Below are positions 61,894 through 64,000 of a stretch of 64,000 nt of DNA, in pieces. This DNA is from Paguma larvata (Eukaryota > Chordata > Mammalia > Carnivora > Viverridae): the NCBI GenBank assembly GCA_030068075.1, contig CM057843.1, positions 40,307,832 through 40,371,831 on the forward strand. Direction: 5' to 3'. How positions within the stretch are numbered: the first letter of the stretch is position 1; every line of letters starts with the position of its first letter. The notes below the pieces were generated by a model. It ran no database searches. It had not been told where the DNA came from and saw only the letters and a program-made list of their open reading frames with translations. Position numbers and translations under genes: made by a program.

Positions 61894-63466
61894 CTAGGTA
61901 CTATCTTAATGAGACACAGAATGCATAACATGAAAGAAAGACCAATAACATTCAGAGAGGGAATAAGGTAAACTCCTTAAAACCAGATGCTCAGCAAAAT
62001 CCCCAAGGCCATGGCAAAGAACATTAACCAGGAAGTCATTCATGGCCTAAAGAAAATTTTTTCCACTTAATGATTCAATGTTGTTATCATATACTGGCCT
62101 ATTTGCAGCCTATAACAACTCTAAGTGGTTTTTAAATTCCAGACATACTCTCCCTTCAGTCTCAAGATTATATGAAACATTACAAGGTTTAAAAACTGGT
62201 TGATGTTAGGAAATAAAGCAGTGTCCCACTGTTGATACAATTTATAAGTCCTCATTCATCTCCCCTTAAGGTATGAGTTCCCTGGTTCCTGTCTATGAAT
62301 TACCATAAAAAATATTTTTTAAAAAGTTCTATGGATAAAAAAGGTCAAGGTCAACCAACTAACTAAACACAATTTCACGTAGGGAAAATAGAAGAAATTA
62401 CTTCCTCCAACTTTAGAAATCTTTACAAGTATGCAAAATCACTTAAAAACTACCTTCCTGCCTTTGCTCTGCTATTCATTGGGGACGCTTCTGTGCAGCC
62501 AGCGCCTCAGGGATCCCATTTTTGTAGAAGGATCTTAGACTGAACTCTTGTTCTTGTTCTGTCACCAACATACGTGCCTGACAAACTCTAAGACCCAAAC
62601 TACAACCAGAGAGCGAACTTCATTTTCCTTGTACTGCCTTGAATTTGCACGTGCAGCTACTGAGCAACAATCCTGTTTCAACTTGTACATCAAGCACACG
62701 GACAGATGAGGAACAAAGGGAAGTTAAAAGCGAAAAGAGTCATTTTCACTGAGCTGCCAGGTACTGAGCCACCTCCGTGAGAACACATTATGAGCTCACC
62801 ATGGTCTTAGAGCCAACAACCCGGAGAGGACGACAACAGACGCAGAGAAGAGATTTCCAAAGAGCTCGCTAGGACTTTCAAGGTGATTACAGCAATTTTG
62901 GTTAGTCATAAGAAACCAAGCTCAGAGGCCTTGAAAGTAAGTCTTCAAGAAGCATCCTAGGAAGCCAATACCATTTCAGAGAATAGCTTCGGTGTGGATT
63001 TGGGGGAGAACCAAACCAGAGGACCCCACTGAAGCAGGCTAGTCCTTCTCTAAGAATTCAGCATCGTTTTAAAAGGGACCTGAAGGCCATAGTGGGTTGG
63101 TATCCCGGGGCATGTAGGGAATCTGCAAGTTGAAACAAATCTCTGAGAGCTCTCTAAGCTTGCCAGTCACCTTAACCCACTCCAGACAGATGGGCCAGAA
63201 CCATGGAATACAGAAAATCAAAGTCCAACTTTGGCTCTTTTGGTTCCAAAATAATGAGCAAAGAATTAGTGAAATTTGCCTTCCTGGGGGTAAGAGGGTC
63301 CCTAAAATGGAAACAGACAAGGGAGTTCACATAAAAATTTTGAAGTTTACATTCTAAAGTTGATACACTCAAGTCATTAATGGCCAAGGCTAGTAGTGAA
63401 TATGGGATGAATGAGCAGAATTAGCCAGGAATAGGGAAGACAGCAATCAAAAAATATCATTAAAAA

Positions 63467-63690
63467 GGGCACCTGGGTGGCTCCTTCGGTTGAGCATCAG
63501 ACTTTGGCTCAAGTCATGATCTCAAGGTTCATGATTTCAAACCCGTGTCAGGCTCTGCACTGACAGCTTGGAGCCTGGAGCCTCCTTCAGATTCTGTGTC
63601 TCCCTCTCTCTGCTCCCCCCGCCACCCCACTCATGCTCTGTCTCTCTCTTTCAAAAATAAATAACTGTTAAAAAAATTTTTTTTTTTAAT
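63467..63690 (+). mobile_element. felid CAN-SINE
   Basis: GGGCACCTGGGTGGCTCCTT head, CT-rich segment, AAAATAAATAACTGTT and A/T-rich tail. Confidence 0.93.
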
Positions 63691-63812
63691 GAGGTGCCTG
63701 TGTGGTTCAGTCGATTAGGCATCTGACTCTTGATTTTGGCTCAGGTCATGATCTCATAATCTGTGGGATTGAGCCCTGCATCAGGCTCTGGGCTGACAGC
63801 ATGGAGCCTGCT

Positions 63813-63853
<41 letters not shown>

Positions 63854-63907
63854 CCTCCCCTGCTCGTCTCTCTCTTTCCCTCTCAAAGTAAAAAAATAAC
63901 CTTAAAT
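63691..63907 (+). mobile_element. felid CAN-SINE, tandem to the previous
   Basis: GAGGTGCCTGTGTGGTTCAG head, expanded (CT)n at about 63820-63850, A-rich end. It inserted at the tail of the previous SINE. Confidence 0.9.
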
Positions 63908-64000
63908 TATTTTTTTTTAATTTAAGTAGGCTCTATACCCAACATGGGGCTTGAACTCACGACCCCAAGGTCAAGAGTTGCATGCTCTACTGACTGAACC
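63908..64000 (-). mobile_element. short CAN-SINE, antisense, cut by the window end
   Basis: Poly-T then AAGTAGGCTCTATACCCAAC, GGGCTTGAACTCACGACC and TGCATGCTCTACTGACTGAA, the reverse of a short SINEC. Its head is beyond the window. Confidence 0.88.

Overview
This window is nuclear DNA from a carnivoran mammal, almost certainly a felid. Four single-copy genes show human-like exon structure with canonical splice sites. The introns and gaps carry many tRNA-Lys-derived CAN-SINEs whose body (tail of CT-rich sequence, then AATAAATAAACATTAAAA and poly-A) is the felid type rather than the dog or mustelid type. Gene order and orientation match human 17q21.31 read backwards: HEXIM1 (-), ACBD4 (-), PLCD3 (+), NMT1 (-, 5' end outside the window). 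Gene names and comparisons rest on my knowledge of the human proteins; no alignment was run.

Layout. 1-4530: HEXIM1, an intronless gene with a long 3' UTR filling the start of the window, CDS 2742-3821, a 5' UTR with a repeated GGGTTAA motif, and a TATA/NRF1/ZNF143 promoter at 4557-4640. 4640-8460: gap with a divergent short ORF (4815-4958), two MIRs and an orphan CpG-rich block (7570-8450). 8460-14950: ACBD4, ten exons, ending in a distant membrane-anchor exon. 14950-16600: ACBD4/PLCD3 head-to-head promoter region with two perfect CTCF-type motifs. 16634-34070: PLCD3 CDS in 15 exons, with a 9 kb first intron and one AT-AC (U12-type) intron. 34071-36930: PLCD3 3' UTR and tail-to-tail junction. 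36935-59435: NMT1, exons 12 to 2, with a 3.4 kb 3' UTR and a GC-AG intron. 59436-64000: NMT1 intron 1, dense in repeats.

The genes do not form a pathway. HEXIM1 inhibits P-TEFb in the nucleus, ACBD4 is a tail-anchored acyl-CoA-binding protein of peroxisome/ER contacts, PLCD3 hydrolyses phosphoinositides, and NMT1 transfers myristate from myristoyl-CoA to N-terminal glycine. Their proximity is old mammalian synteny.

The most useful observations are: an apparent one-base deletion just after the ACBD4 start codon; a GC splice donor in NMT1; an AT-AC intron in PLCD3; paired CTCF motifs; the HEXIM1 leader repeat; and a three-level nest of SINEs at 51061-51672. I saw no phage, CRISPR, viral or novel multi-gene system.
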